The notes beneath the pieces are model-generated. The model did not search any database. It was not told the origin of the DNA and worked only from the letters and a program-made list of their open reading frames with translations. A stretch of DNA of 64,000 nt from positions 2,790,001-2,854,000 of the forward strand of contig NZ_CP180355.1 of assembly GCF_048007035.1 (NCBI RefSeq), given 5' to 3'. The translations under genes were made by a program, and so were the position numbers. This document shows positions 1-7,900 of the stretch, one piece after another. Within the stretch, counting starts at the first letter, position 1. Each line of letters begins with the position of its first letter. The stretch comes from Imperialibacter sp963977595 (GTDB lineage: Bacteria; Bacteroidota; Bacteroidia; Cytophagales; Cyclobacteriaceae).

Positions 1-2783
1 TCAAGAAACTTATTGAATTTGCTCGTCAGCAGAAAACCTCGCTGATTCCACGTACTGCAGGGACTTCGCTGGCAGGTCAGGTAGTAGGCAGTGGCATCGT
101 GGTAGACGTGTCCAAATATTTTACCCGGATTCTTGAGGTAAACAAAGAAGAAAGGTGGGTGCGCCTGCATCCGGGCGTTGTACGTGATGATTTGAACAAA
201 CACCTGGCACCTTTCGGCCTGATGTTCGCTCCTGAGACGTCCACAGCCAATAGGGCGATGGTGGGCGGCATGGTCGGCAACAACTCCTGCGGTTCCAATT
301 CTGTGGTGTACGGCAGCACCCGTGAGCACCTGCTGGAAGCAAAAGTAATTTTGAGCGATGGATCGGAGGCGGTCTTTAGCCCTGTGGACCAGGACGAGTT
401 CATGAAGAAGGTAGAGAGCAATTCCAGCCTTGAAAACAAGATCTACGGAGCGCTTTTCGATATTTTAAATGACCCCGAAAACCAGACGGAAATTGAGCGG
501 GAATTCCCCAAGGTAAGCATCCCCAGGCGCAACACGGGGTATGCCATGGACATGCTACTGAGAGAAAAGCCTTTCAGCGAAAAGGGCCCCGACTTCAACC
601 TTTGCTCGCTGCTGGCTGGATCCGAAGGCACGCTTGCTTTTATTACCGAATTGAAGCTTAATCTTGTACCACTTCCTCCAAAGGACAGGGCACTGGTTTG
701 CGTTCACTATAATACTATCGAGGAAAGCTTGCGTGGCAACCTCATTGCGCTCAAATACAACCCAAGTGCCTGCGAGCTCATCGACAAGATCATTCTCGAT
801 TGTACCAGGAGCAACATCGAACAGAACAAAAACAGGTTCTTTATTCAGGGTGACCCGGGAGCCATTTTGGTGGTTGAAATCGGAAGGGAAACAGCCGAAG
901 AGAGAGACAGAGATGTTGCAGCAATGATTGCTGAGATGCATTCAGTTGGCCTGGGCTATCATTTTCCAGTTCTCTTTGGTGACGACATGGGCAAAATTTG
1001 GACGCTGAGGAAAGCAGGGCTCGGATTATTAGCCAACATGCCCGGAGATGCCAAAGCCGTTCCGGTGATTGAGGACACCGCTGTGGATGTAAACGAGCTG
1101 CCGGAGTATATCAGAGAGTTCAATGAGATTCTTCATAAATATGGGCTGAGCAGCGTGCATTATGCACATGCCAGCACAGGAGAGCTGCACCTCCGCCCAA
1201 TTCTTGACCTGAAGACAGCGGAGGGTCAGCAAATGTTCCGCACCATTGCCGAGGAAATAGCGACCCTGGTGAAAAAATACAAAGGTAGCTTAAGCGGAGA
1301 GCATGGCGACGGCAGGCTGAGAGGGGAGTTCATCCCTCAGATGGTGGGCCAGAAGAACTATGAATTGATGGAAAGGATCAAAGACGCCTTTGATCCGGAA
1401 AACATCCTGAATCCCGGCAAGATCGTCCGCACACCGCCGATGGACACATCTCTTCGGTATACAATCGGGCAAGGCACCAAAGAAATTGACACGCTCTTTG
1501 ATTTTTCCGATACTCTTGGCATCGTTCGGGCAGCTGAGCAATGCAACGGCTCAGGCGACTGTAGAAAAACCCATTTGAGTGGAGGCACCATGTGCCCGAG
1601 CTTTATGGCTACCCGCAACGAGAAAGAAACCACCAGAGCAAGGGCGAACATGCTCAGGGAAATGCTGACCAGCAGCACAAAGAAAAACCCATTCGATCAC
1701 AAAGAGATCAAGGAGGTGATGGATTTGTGCCTGTCGTGCAAAGGGTGCAAATCGGAGTGCCCCAGCAATGTGGACATGGGTAAATTGAAGGCTGAGTTCA
1801 CACAGCATTATCACGAAGCGAATGGCGTTCCTTTCCGCAGCAGAATGGTGGCAGGCTTTGCTAAAGCGAGCAAGCTGGCGTCGATAGCACCCGGCTTGTA
1901 CAATTTCAGCATCAGCAACCCCGTAACCGGATCTGTTATCAAAGCGCTCCTTGGCTTTGCTCAGGACAGGCCCATTCCGAGGTTAAGCACAACAACTTTT
2001 CGTGCCTGGTTTGAGAAGGAGTTCAAACCGACAGTAGCTTCATCTGAAGCGAAAGGCAGCGTGCTCATGTTTTGCGACGAGTTCACCGACTACAACGACG
2101 CCGAAATTGGAGCGACGGCAGTCAAGCTGCTGGACAAGTTGGGTTATGTAGTAGAAATGCCCAATCACGAAGAATCAGGTCGGGCCCACCTCTCCAAAGG
2201 GCTTATCAAAGAAGCCAAAAAGCTGGCAGAGAAGAATATTAAGTTGTTGGCCGGTAAGGTGTCAAATGAAAAGCCACTGCTGGGGATTGAACCAAGTACG
2301 ATTTTCTCTTTCAGGGATGAATACATAGACCTGACCAGAGGTGAAGTAAAGGAGCAGGCCAGGGAAATTGCAAAGAACACTTTCCTGATCGACGAATTTT
2401 TGGCTGCCGAAATGGAAAAGGGCAATATCAACGCAGAGCAGTTTACAGAAGAGAAGAAAAGAATCAGGCTACATGGTCACTGTCACCAAAAGGCCTTGAG
2501 CTCGGTAGTGCCTTCCAAGAAAATGCTTAGCCTCCCTAAAAATTATGAGGTGCTGATGATACCAAGTGGTTGCTGCGGGATGGCAGGCTCTTTTGGCTAT
2601 GAGAAAGAACACTACGAGGTTTCCATGCAAATTGGGGAGCTGGTGCTCTTCCCAACAGTAAGGAAAGAAGCTGACGACACCATCATTGCCGCACCAGGCA
2701 CAAGCTGCCGTCATCAGATCAAGGATGGCACCGACAGAGTGGCGAAGCATCCGGTGGAGGTGCTTTGGGAGGCGTTGGTGTAG
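1..2783 (+). CDS. FAD-binding/Fe-S oxidoreductase, D-lactate dehydrogenase or YdiJ type (5' partial)
   Basis: The frame is open to the left edge of the window (codons start at position 3), so the N-terminus is missing. A GTG at 99 is only an internal codon. Visible parts in order: the rest of an FAD_binding_4 (PCMH-type) fold with GGMVGNNSCGSNS, an FAD-oxidase C-terminal region ending near SGEHGDGRLRG, a cysteine-rich ferredoxin-like section (CNGSGDC, then CLSCKGCKSECPSN near nt 1727-1770), and a C-terminal cysteine-rich redox region with HGHCHQKAL and SGCCGMAGSFGYE. Large single-chain proteins with this order oxidise D-2-hydroxy acids such as D-lactate or D-2-hydroxyglutarate and pass electrons through Fe-S clusters to the respiratory chain. 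The exact substrate cannot be read from sequence. It ends before a hairpin at 2796-2821. Confidence 0.88.
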   Translation, partial: KKLIEFARQQKTSLIPRTAGTSLAGQVVGSGIVVDVSKYFTRILEVNKEERWVRLHPGVVRDDLNKHLAPFGLMFAPETSTANRAMVGGMVGNNSCGSNSVVYGSTREHLLEAKVILSDGSEAVFSPVDQDEFMKKVESNSSLENKIYGALFDILNDPENQTEIEREFPKVSIPRRNTGYAMDMLLREKPFSEKGPDFNLCSLLAGSEGTLAFITELKLNLVPLPPKDRALVCVHYNTIEESLRGNLIALKYNPSACELIDKIILDCTRSNIEQNKNRFFIQGDPGAILVVEIGRETAEERDRDVAAMIAEMHSVGLGYHFPVLFGDDMGKIWTLRKAGLGLLANMPGDAKAVPVIEDTAVDVNELPEYIREFNEILHKYGLSSVHYAHASTGELHLRPILDLKTAEGQQMFRTIAEEIATLVKKYKGSLSGEHGDGRLRGEFIPQMVGQKNYELMERIKDAFDPENILNPGKIVRTPPMDTSLRYTIGQGTKEIDTLFDFSDTLGIVRAAEQCNGSGDCRKTHLSGGTMCPSFMATRNEKETTRARANMLREMLTSSTKKNPFDHKEIKEVMDLCLSCKGCKSECPSNVDMGKLKAEFTQHYHEANGVPFRSRMVAGFAKASKLASIAPGLYNFSISNPVTGSVIKALLGFAQDRPIPRLSTTTFRAWFEKEFKPTVASSEAKGSVLMFCDEFTDYNDAEIGATAVKLLDKLGYVVEMPNHEESGRAHLSKGLIKEAKKLAEKNIKLLAGKVSNEKPLLGIEPSTIFSFRDEYIDLTRGEVKEQAREIAKNTFLIDEFLAAEMEKGNINAEQFTEEKKRIRLHGHCHQKALSSVVPSKKMLSLPKNYEVLMIPSGCCGMAGSFGYEKEHYEVSMQIGELVLFPTVRKEADDTIIAAPGTSCRHQIKDGTDRVAKHPVEVLWEALV

Positions 2784-2795
2784 GGCCTTAAACAG

Positions 2796-2821
2796 GAAAA
2801 CCCGATCTAGGCCGGGTTTTC
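2796..2821. terminator. Hairpin between oxidoreductase and higA
   Basis: A 9-bp inverted repeat (GAAAACCCG at 2796-2804, CGGGTTTTC at 2813-2821) with an 8-nt loop and T-rich right arm follows the rightward oxidoreductase gene. The stop codon of the leftward higA gene lies inside it, so it could terminate both convergent transcripts. Confidence 0.6.
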
Positions 2822-3121
2822 TTCTTGATATAGCACAGGAAGGTCTTTTTCAATTTTTTCAAATTCCGTCCTCGCCTTGGCAAGATCATATTGTTGCTGA
2901 AGTCGAAGGAAAAACTCGGGACTTGTCCCGAATACCTTTGCTAGTTTAAGAGACATCAGCGGACTGATGCCAGCTTTTTCATTCAAGATCAAGGAAAGTT
3001 GCTTCCTTGATATCATCACCTTCTCTGCCATGGACGTTACATCTATATTTAGAGGCTCCATGTAATCTTCACGAAGAATCTCTCCTGGGTGGGAAGGGTC
3101 ATACATTGCTATATAATTCAT
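2807..3121 (-). CDS. higA: HigA-family antitoxin (XRE-type), orphaned
   Basis: A 104-residue protein. The early HPGEILREDYMEPLNI motif is typical of HigA antitoxins, followed by an XRE helix-turn-helix (about residues 25-65, SRKQLSLILN then PLMSLKLAKVFG) and SPEFFLRLQQQYDL. HigA binds the HigB mRNA interferase and represses the higBA promoter. In such modules higB lies upstream of higA. Here only the last 15 codons of higB remain (3215-3259), because an insertion sequence begins at 3260. The antitoxin is therefore intact but has no functional toxin beside it. Start: ATG at 3119-3121; a second in-frame ATG lies five codons later. Confidence 0.85.
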   Translation of the reverse strand: MNYIAMYDPSHPGEILREDYMEPLNIDVTSMAEKVMISRKQLSLILNEKAGISPLMSLKLAKVFGTSPEFFLRLQQQYDLAKARTEFEKIEKDLPVLYQEENPA

Positions 3122-3214
3122 CTTTATTGTTCGCTCTTAAATTTAATCTATCTAATTATTCTACATGTGTCATTACATTGTATGGCCATTCTACTTCAGC
3201 AACAAATAATCCAA

Positions 3215-3259
3215 TTAGTGGTAATCCAAATAATCAAGATCAATTACGTCCCCTTTTTC
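3215..3259 (-). pseudogene. higB: HigB toxin remnant (C-terminal 14 residues)
   Basis: Read leftward from 3259, the frame gives EKGDVIDLDYLDYH and a stop at 3215-3217. This matches the C-terminal end usual for HigB/RelE-like toxins (acidic-G-D, alternating hydrophobic, DYH-stop). It sits about 93 bp upstream of higA in the order expected for higB-higA, and is cut at its upstream side by the left end of the insertion sequence. The identification rests on a short match plus correct position and strand. No other part of higB is visible on the far side of the insertion sequence. Confidence 0.6.
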
Positions 3260-3283
3260 CCTGAGTTTGACACGCTGAAATTG

Positions 3284-3318
3284 AAAAAGTGCCATTGCGC
3301 TGTGTATGGGCACTTTTT
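3284..3318 (+). terminator. Hairpin inside IS left end
   Basis: AAAAAGTGCC (3284-3293) pairs perfectly with GGCACTTTTT (3309-3318), ending in a T run. It lies between the IS end and the transposase start. In insertion sequences such hairpins commonly stop transcription entering from outside, limiting transposase expression; that role here is inference. Confidence 0.6.
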
Positions 3319-3403
3319 AGACTACTTTTCAGAAATTTGTATATCGAAAACTCGCTTGATTTTCTTTCAGATAGTGGCTTGATTTGCCTCAAACAGATTT
3401 TGA

Positions 3404-5026
3404 GTGCCTAGTATCATTATCGACAAGAAGCCATCAGGTGATTATATCCGCATCGTTGAGTCTTATCGTGACCAGGATGGCAAGCCACGCACCAAAACGC
3501 TTTACAGCCTGGGGCGGGTAGACAGTTTTTCGCCCGAGTCTCTGAAACGAATGGGCCAGCGGCTCTATGAATTAGGTGGTGGAAATCTGAAGGATTTACT
3601 CGGTGAGCAAGTCAGCGAAGAAGGTAGATATAACTACGGCTTTCTGTTGGTTTACCGTAAAATACTCCACTATTACGGCCTTGATCGCATATTTCAGCGG
3701 ATCACCAAAAAGAAAAAGCTGACCTTCTCTCTTACTGAAGTGGTTTTACTACTGCTCATTGAGCGCCTCAATGATCCTTGTAGCAAGCTGGGTAGCTTTT
3801 TCCACCAGGAAGAATACCTGGGACTGGCTCAGGTGTCCTTGCAACACCTCTACAGGAGTCTGGACTACCTGGCTGACCATAGCCAACTGATCCAGCAAAC
3901 CATTTTCCAAACTGGTAGAGACCTGTTCAACCAGAAATTAGATGTGGTGTTCTATGACGTGACCACCTTCTATTTTGAATCAGAAATAGAACAGGAAGGA
4001 GCATTGCGTCAGAAAGGCTTTAGCAAAGATGGCAAAATAGGAAGCACACAAGTGGTTTTTGCCATGCTCATTGACAGATACAAGCAACCCATCGGTTACA
4101 AACTCTATAGCGGAGACCTGTGGGAAGGATACACCTACACAGAAATGGTGGAAAGCCTCAAGAAAGAATACCAGATCGAAAACATCGTCTTGGTCGCCGA
4201 CCGAGGCATGCTCAATACTGACAACCTGCAAGTCACTGTTGACAAAGGCTATGAGTTCATCATGGGAGAGCGGCTCAAGGTACTCCCCAAACCCATCCAG
4301 GCCCGGTTGATCGATCTGGATAACTATCACCATCAATGGATGAGTTCTTCAGTAGGTTCGGAGCGTGAGCCGGTCAAAGTGCGCTACACTGTCCTGGAAT
4401 ACAATGAGCGAAAGATCATAGCTACCTACAGCGAAAAGCGAGCTGAAAAAGATCGACAAGAAAGAGAAGAAAAGCTTCGTAAGGCTGAATTGTTGCTCAA
4501 AAACCCAACGCAACTCAAAAAGAAGGCCCATCACTACTACCTCAAAAATACCGAAGGGGAAAAGTATGTGGTTGATACTGAAAAAATCAAACGAAGCGAA
4601 AAGTATGACGGCTTCCTTGCCATCGCCTACCACGCCAAAGGACTCTCCCATGAACAGGTGCTGGATCACTACCACCATCTATACCAGATAGAGCATAGCT
4701 TCCGTACCTTCAAAGGCTATCTGGAAACCCGCCCGATGTTCCACTGGACCAATAAGCGTATCCAGGGTCACATTTGTCTGTGCTATATCGCCTATAGCAT
4801 GCTAAACCATTTACAACTTCGGCTAACCAAACAAGGCACCCCACTTACAGAGCAAACCATCCGAACCCACTTGTCCAAAATGCAAGTCAGCCTTGTCAAA
4901 CAAGCCGATCAATACTTCTACCTGCGCTCCAAGACCTCTGAAATCTCACAGCAATTACTACAAGCAGTGGCTGAAAAGAACCTCCCAGACCTTTTTCATA
5001 AGGATCAGATAATCAAATACTTATAA
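3404..5026 (+). CDS. IS1634-family (IS4-like) DDE transposase
   Basis: A 540-residue protein starting at GTG 3404. Catalytic signatures of the IS4/IS1634 group are visible: FYDVTTFYFES (first Asp, about residue 185), LVADRGMLN (second Asp, about residue 267) and the YQIEHSFRTFKG segment (Glu of the YREK-type motif, about residue 430). A charged KKAHHYYLKN insertion precedes the last motif. The frame is uninterrupted and the element has matching terminal repeats, so it is probably still active. It catalyses cut-and-paste or replicative movement of the element. The same frame continues past the stop into the downstream peptidase but is separated from it by the TAA at 5024-5026. Confidence 0.9.
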   Translation: MPSIIIDKKPSGDYIRIVESYRDQDGKPRTKTLYSLGRVDSFSPESLKRMGQRLYELGGGNLKDLLGEQVSEEGRYNYGFLLVYRKILHYYGLDRIFQRITKKKKLTFSLTEVVLLLLIERLNDPCSKLGSFFHQEEYLGLAQVSLQHLYRSLDYLADHSQLIQQTIFQTGRDLFNQKLDVVFYDVTTFYFESEIEQEGALRQKGFSKDGKIGSTQVVFAMLIDRYKQPIGYKLYSGDLWEGYTYTEMVESLKKEYQIENIVLVADRGMLNTDNLQVTVDKGYEFIMGERLKVLPKPIQARLIDLDNYHHQWMSSSVGSEREPVKVRYTVLEYNERKIIATYSEKRAEKDRQEREEKLRKAELLLKNPTQLKKKAHHYYLKNTEGEKYVVDTEKIKRSEKYDGFLAIAYHAKGLSHEQVLDHYHHLYQIEHSFRTFKGYLETRPMFHWTNKRIQGHICLCYIAYSMLNHLQLRLTKQGTPLTEQTIRTHLSKMQVSLVKQADQYFYLRSKTSEISQQLLQAVAEKNLPDLFHKDQIIKYL

Positions 5027-5101
5027 AATCTTGTATATCGAAAGCAATTTTTTAATTACTTATATATCAGATACTTAACTCAAAATCGTGTCAAACTCAG
5101 G

Positions 5102-7795
5102 AAGAAGCTACTTACCCTGGCAATTGCCGTATTGTCTGCCGCACATTTTTCGTACGCCCAAAAGTGGACAGTAGATGATGTGGTCAATCAGGAGTCTCTT
5201 TCCGACGCAATTTTTTCTGACGACAACAACCTGGTGGCTTGGGTGAAACGCAGACCTGCCCCCGACAAAGACAGCTTTGTGTCCGACATTTATCTTACCC
5301 GGCTCAATAGCAAAGACAAAGACGGCAACTTCAAAACAGTGCAGCTTACCAGAGGTGACGACTCGGAAAGCAATCCTGTATTTTCTGCCGATGGAGAAAT
5401 TATCTACTTCCTTTCTTCCAAAGCCAAGGGCAAAAACCTGTGGGCGATGTCGCTACTTGGCGGAGAGGCCTACGTTGTCGACTCTTTTGACGTGTCTATT
5501 TCACAGCTCAAAAGGCTGGACGCAAGGACCCTGATTTTCAAGGCAGAAGAAGGCAAGACGCTTTATGAGACAGAGATAGAAAAGAAAAAAGACAATGTGC
5601 AGGTAATTGAAGACTCTCTGCATGTGAAACCAAGCAGGTTATTCACGTTCGATACAGACAAGAAAAAAGTACAAAGGGTAACGGACAACCAGTTCCCCAT
5701 CAGCAGCTACGCCATTTCGCCCGATGGCAAATGGGCGGTAACCTCGCAAACCATGTCGCCTCATTATGGTGTGGATGGCAAGCCCTCCCCCACACACCAC
5801 CTTTGGAACCTCACTGACAAAACAAGCCGGCAAATACATGCTGTCGGCTATCAAACACCCGGCAGCTTCCAATTTGCGGCCGATAACAGCGGCTTCTATT
5901 TCACAAGCGTCCTCTCGTCCGATCCCGATTGGCAGGGCGCTGGCATTGACCTGCTGCATTTTTATACCCTATCGACCAATAGCGTTACCCAAGTCAACCT
6001 CGGCAACGACTGGGGTTTAGGTGCTGGCTACGATGTGGCTGGCTCTCTGGTAATGGGCTCACTGGCGAAAGGCGCTAATAATGGCCTGGCCTTTTACAGC
6101 AAAAACGGCAACAGCTGGAGCAAAGAAATTATCAATGCGGGCAGCTACACCGATCATTTAAGCGTGGTAGCAACGACAAAAAACGGCGCAAAGCTACTGG
6201 TAGGATACTCCACGGCTTCTCTCCCCACTCAAATTCGGGTAGCAGAGGTTGTAAAAGGAAAGAAGGGCAATTCGCTGGTGGTAGGTCAGGAATTAGCCAA
6301 ACTTAACCCGCATCTGGAGAAGAAACCGATGACAAAATCGGAGGTGATTACATGGACAGGCGCCCTGGAAGAGGAAGTGACGGGCATTCTCTTTTACCCA
6401 ACCGACTACGAAGCCGGGAAGAAATACCCACTCATCGTAGCTATTCACGGTGGCCCCTCGGGTGTGGACATGGATCGATGGGCGGATCGCTGGGGGTACT
6501 ACCCTCACCTGATGGCTGAGAAGGGGGTGTTTACCCTCAAGCCAAACTACCATGGCTCCTCCAATCACGGACAGAAATTTGTGGAGTCCATCAAGGGGCA
6601 CTACTACGAATACGAGCTGCCAGACATCATCAATGGCATTAAACTGCTCAACGAAAAGGGGTATATCTACGAAGATTCCATGGCTGTAATGGGCTGGTCG
6701 AACGGTGCCATTCTCGCCACTATGCTCACTGTTGAGCACCCCCACCTGTTCAAAGTGGCTGCGGTAGGCGCCGGCGATGTGAACTGGACTTCTGATTATG
6801 GCAACTGCCAGTTTGGCGTCACGTTCGACCAGAGCTACTTTGGTGGGGCGCCCTGGGACAACCGCAATGGCAAAATCTACAACGAAGCCTATATCCTGAA
6901 GTCGCCGCTATTTGAAATGGAGAAAGTAAAAACACCTACGCTTATTTTCCATGGCAGCGAAGACAGGGCAGTACCCCGTGACCAAAGCTGGGAGTACTAC
7001 CGGGCCCTCCAGCAAATCGGGCAGGCCGACGTACGCTTCCTTTGGTTCCCCGGACAGCCGCATGGGTTGCAGAAAATTACCCATCAGCAGCGCAAAATGA
7101 CCGAAGAAATCGCCTGGTTCGACAAGTACCTATGGGGCAAGCCAGACAAAACCAATGAGGCATTCAAAAAGGGCAGCCCGCTAGCGCAGCTAATCAGCAA
7201 GGAGAAAGCGAAAACGGCAAACGGAGCCTACGGCGAAATGGCGAAGGGCAGCCTGATACCCGAAACTGCTGCGACCAAAAAAGACTCCATAGCCATTGGC
7301 AAATTTGAAGTGACCAACGCACAGTTCAAAGCCTATAGCACCGAGTTTAGCTACCCGGCCGGGCAGGACAATTTCCCGGCAGTAGTGAGTCTGGAGCAGG
7401 CGAAGGGCTACGTTTCCTGGCTAAGCGCACAAACTGGCCAAACCTACCGGTTGCCTTCAACGGCAGAAGCCAAAAAGCTGCATGAACTGGCGCTCAAGTC
7501 GGCAGCGAAGGAAAATACGCTCAACTACTGGGCTGGCTACAACATAACCATCGACGACCTGACCGACTTCAAAGCAAAGTTACCTGAAGTAAAAAGCTCC
7601 CTCCTGAAAGAGGCAGGCTCCTTCCCAGCCTCCAAGGTAAACGAAGCCGAAATTTATGACCTCGGCGGCAACGTAGCTGAATATGCTTCCGATGGAACTA
7701 CCTACGGTTTTGGTGCCTATGATTTTGCCGACGAAAAGGCTGGCGCAATGATGGCGGACAAAAGGAGTGTTGGGTTTAGGGTGGTGAGGGAGTAA
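5102..7795 (+). CDS. S9 prolyl-oligopeptidase-type peptidase fused to FGE-like domain; start codon lost to IS
   Basis: The frame just after the IS right end reads KKLLTLAIAVLSAAHFSYAQ, a clear signal peptide whose ATG is missing. The first possible start is TTG at 5132, inside the signal sequence. Next comes a WD40/TolB-like propeller (about residues 30-400) and an alpha/beta hydrolase domain with GWSNGA (Ser523 counted from the TTG), HGSEDRAVP (Asp611) and GQPHGLQK (His644), the order of an S9 serine peptidase. Residues about 720-887 look like a shortened formylglycine-generating-enzyme/C-type-lectin fold (GKFEVTNAQFKAY, YRLPSTAEAKKL, DLGGNVAEY, VGFRVVRE). The protein would cleave prolyl peptides in the periplasm. 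Whether it is still expressed and exported depends on a promoter and start supplied by the IS. Confidence 0.85.
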   Translation, partial: KKLLTLAIAVLSAAHFSYAQKWTVDDVVNQESLSDAIFSDDNNLVAWVKRRPAPDKDSFVSDIYLTRLNSKDKDGNFKTVQLTRGDDSESNPVFSADGEIIYFLSSKAKGKNLWAMSLLGGEAYVVDSFDVSISQLKRLDARTLIFKAEEGKTLYETEIEKKKDNVQVIEDSLHVKPSRLFTFDTDKKKVQRVTDNQFPISSYAISPDGKWAVTSQTMSPHYGVDGKPSPTHHLWNLTDKTSRQIHAVGYQTPGSFQFAADNSGFYFTSVLSSDPDWQGAGIDLLHFYTLSTNSVTQVNLGNDWGLGAGYDVAGSLVMGSLAKGANNGLAFYSKNGNSWSKEIINAGSYTDHLSVVATTKNGAKLLVGYSTASLPTQIRVAEVVKGKKGNSLVVGQELAKLNPHLEKKPMTKSEVITWTGALEEEVTGILFYPTDYEAGKKYPLIVAIHGGPSGVDMDRWADRWGYYPHLMAEKGVFTLKPNYHGSSNHGQKFVESIKGHYYEYELPDIINGIKLLNEKGYIYEDSMAVMGWSNGAILATMLTVEHPHLFKVAAVGAGDVNWTSDYGNCQFGVTFDQSYFGGAPWDNRNGKIYNEAYILKSPLFEMEKVKTPTLIFHGSEDRAVPRDQSWEYYRALQQIGQADVRFLWFPGQPHGLQKITHQQRKMTEEIAWFDKYLWGKPDKTNEAFKKGSPLAQLISKEKAKTANGAYGEMAKGSLIPETAATKKDSIAIGKFEVTNAQFKAYSTEFSYPAGQDNFPAVVSLEQAKGYVSWLSAQTGQTYRLPSTAEAKKLHELALKSAAKENTLNYWAGYNITIDDLTDFKAKLPEVKSSLLKEAGSFPASKVNEAEIYDLGGNVAEYASDGTTYGFGAYDFADEKAGAMMADKRSVGFRVVRE

Positions 7796-7837
7796 ATACG
7801 CTCATTTTCCGCTTAAATAGGGCTATCACCGTACAAG

Positions 7838-7896
7838 TTTGGAAATGATCGCCTGTAGGATTAAATTATATTACACATCACCTACAAATCATTTCC
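7838..7896 (+). promoter_or_regulatory. Candidate promoter enclosed by inverted repeat
   Basis: TTTG (7838-7841) followed after 20 nt by TAAATTATA (7862-7870) resembles a Bacteroidota -33/-7 promoter. It is enclosed by an interrupted inverted repeat: GGAAATGAT (7841-7849) with ATCATTTCC (7888-7896), and TGTAGG (7854-7859) with CCTACA (7881-7886). The right arm ends 4 nt before the ATG at 7901, so the repeat could be an operator or an RNA hairpin covering the start. Confidence 0.35.
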
Positions 7897-7900
7897 TGTT

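Larger units (their letters stand above)
3260..5101 (+). mobile_element. IS1634-like insertion sequence
   Basis: The ends are a 15-bp perfect inverted repeat: CCTGAGTTTGACACG at 3260-3274 and its reverse complement at 5087-5101. Total length is about 1.84 kb with a single transposase gene (3404-5026). A 13-bp subterminal direct repeat (TTGTATATCGAAA) occurs at 3337-3349 and 5031-5043. No direct repeat flanks the element. The left neighbour is the end of higB and the right neighbour is the signal-peptide region of an S9 peptidase. An insertion by itself should leave the two halves of one locus, so the junctions suggest a deletion or recombination after insertion. Confidence 0.85.

Noticed and set aside
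99..101. GTG as start of the FAD oxidoreductase
   Set aside because: The same frame is open and conserved-looking back to position 3, so the gene begins outside the window.
3240..5120. Target-site duplication of the IS
   Set aside because: Bases next to the two ends do not match at short length, nor over the first ~30 bp compared by eye.
6293..6745. A 150-codon open frame opposite the S9 peptidase
   Set aside because: Antisense shadow of the catalytic domain; no recognisable feature.
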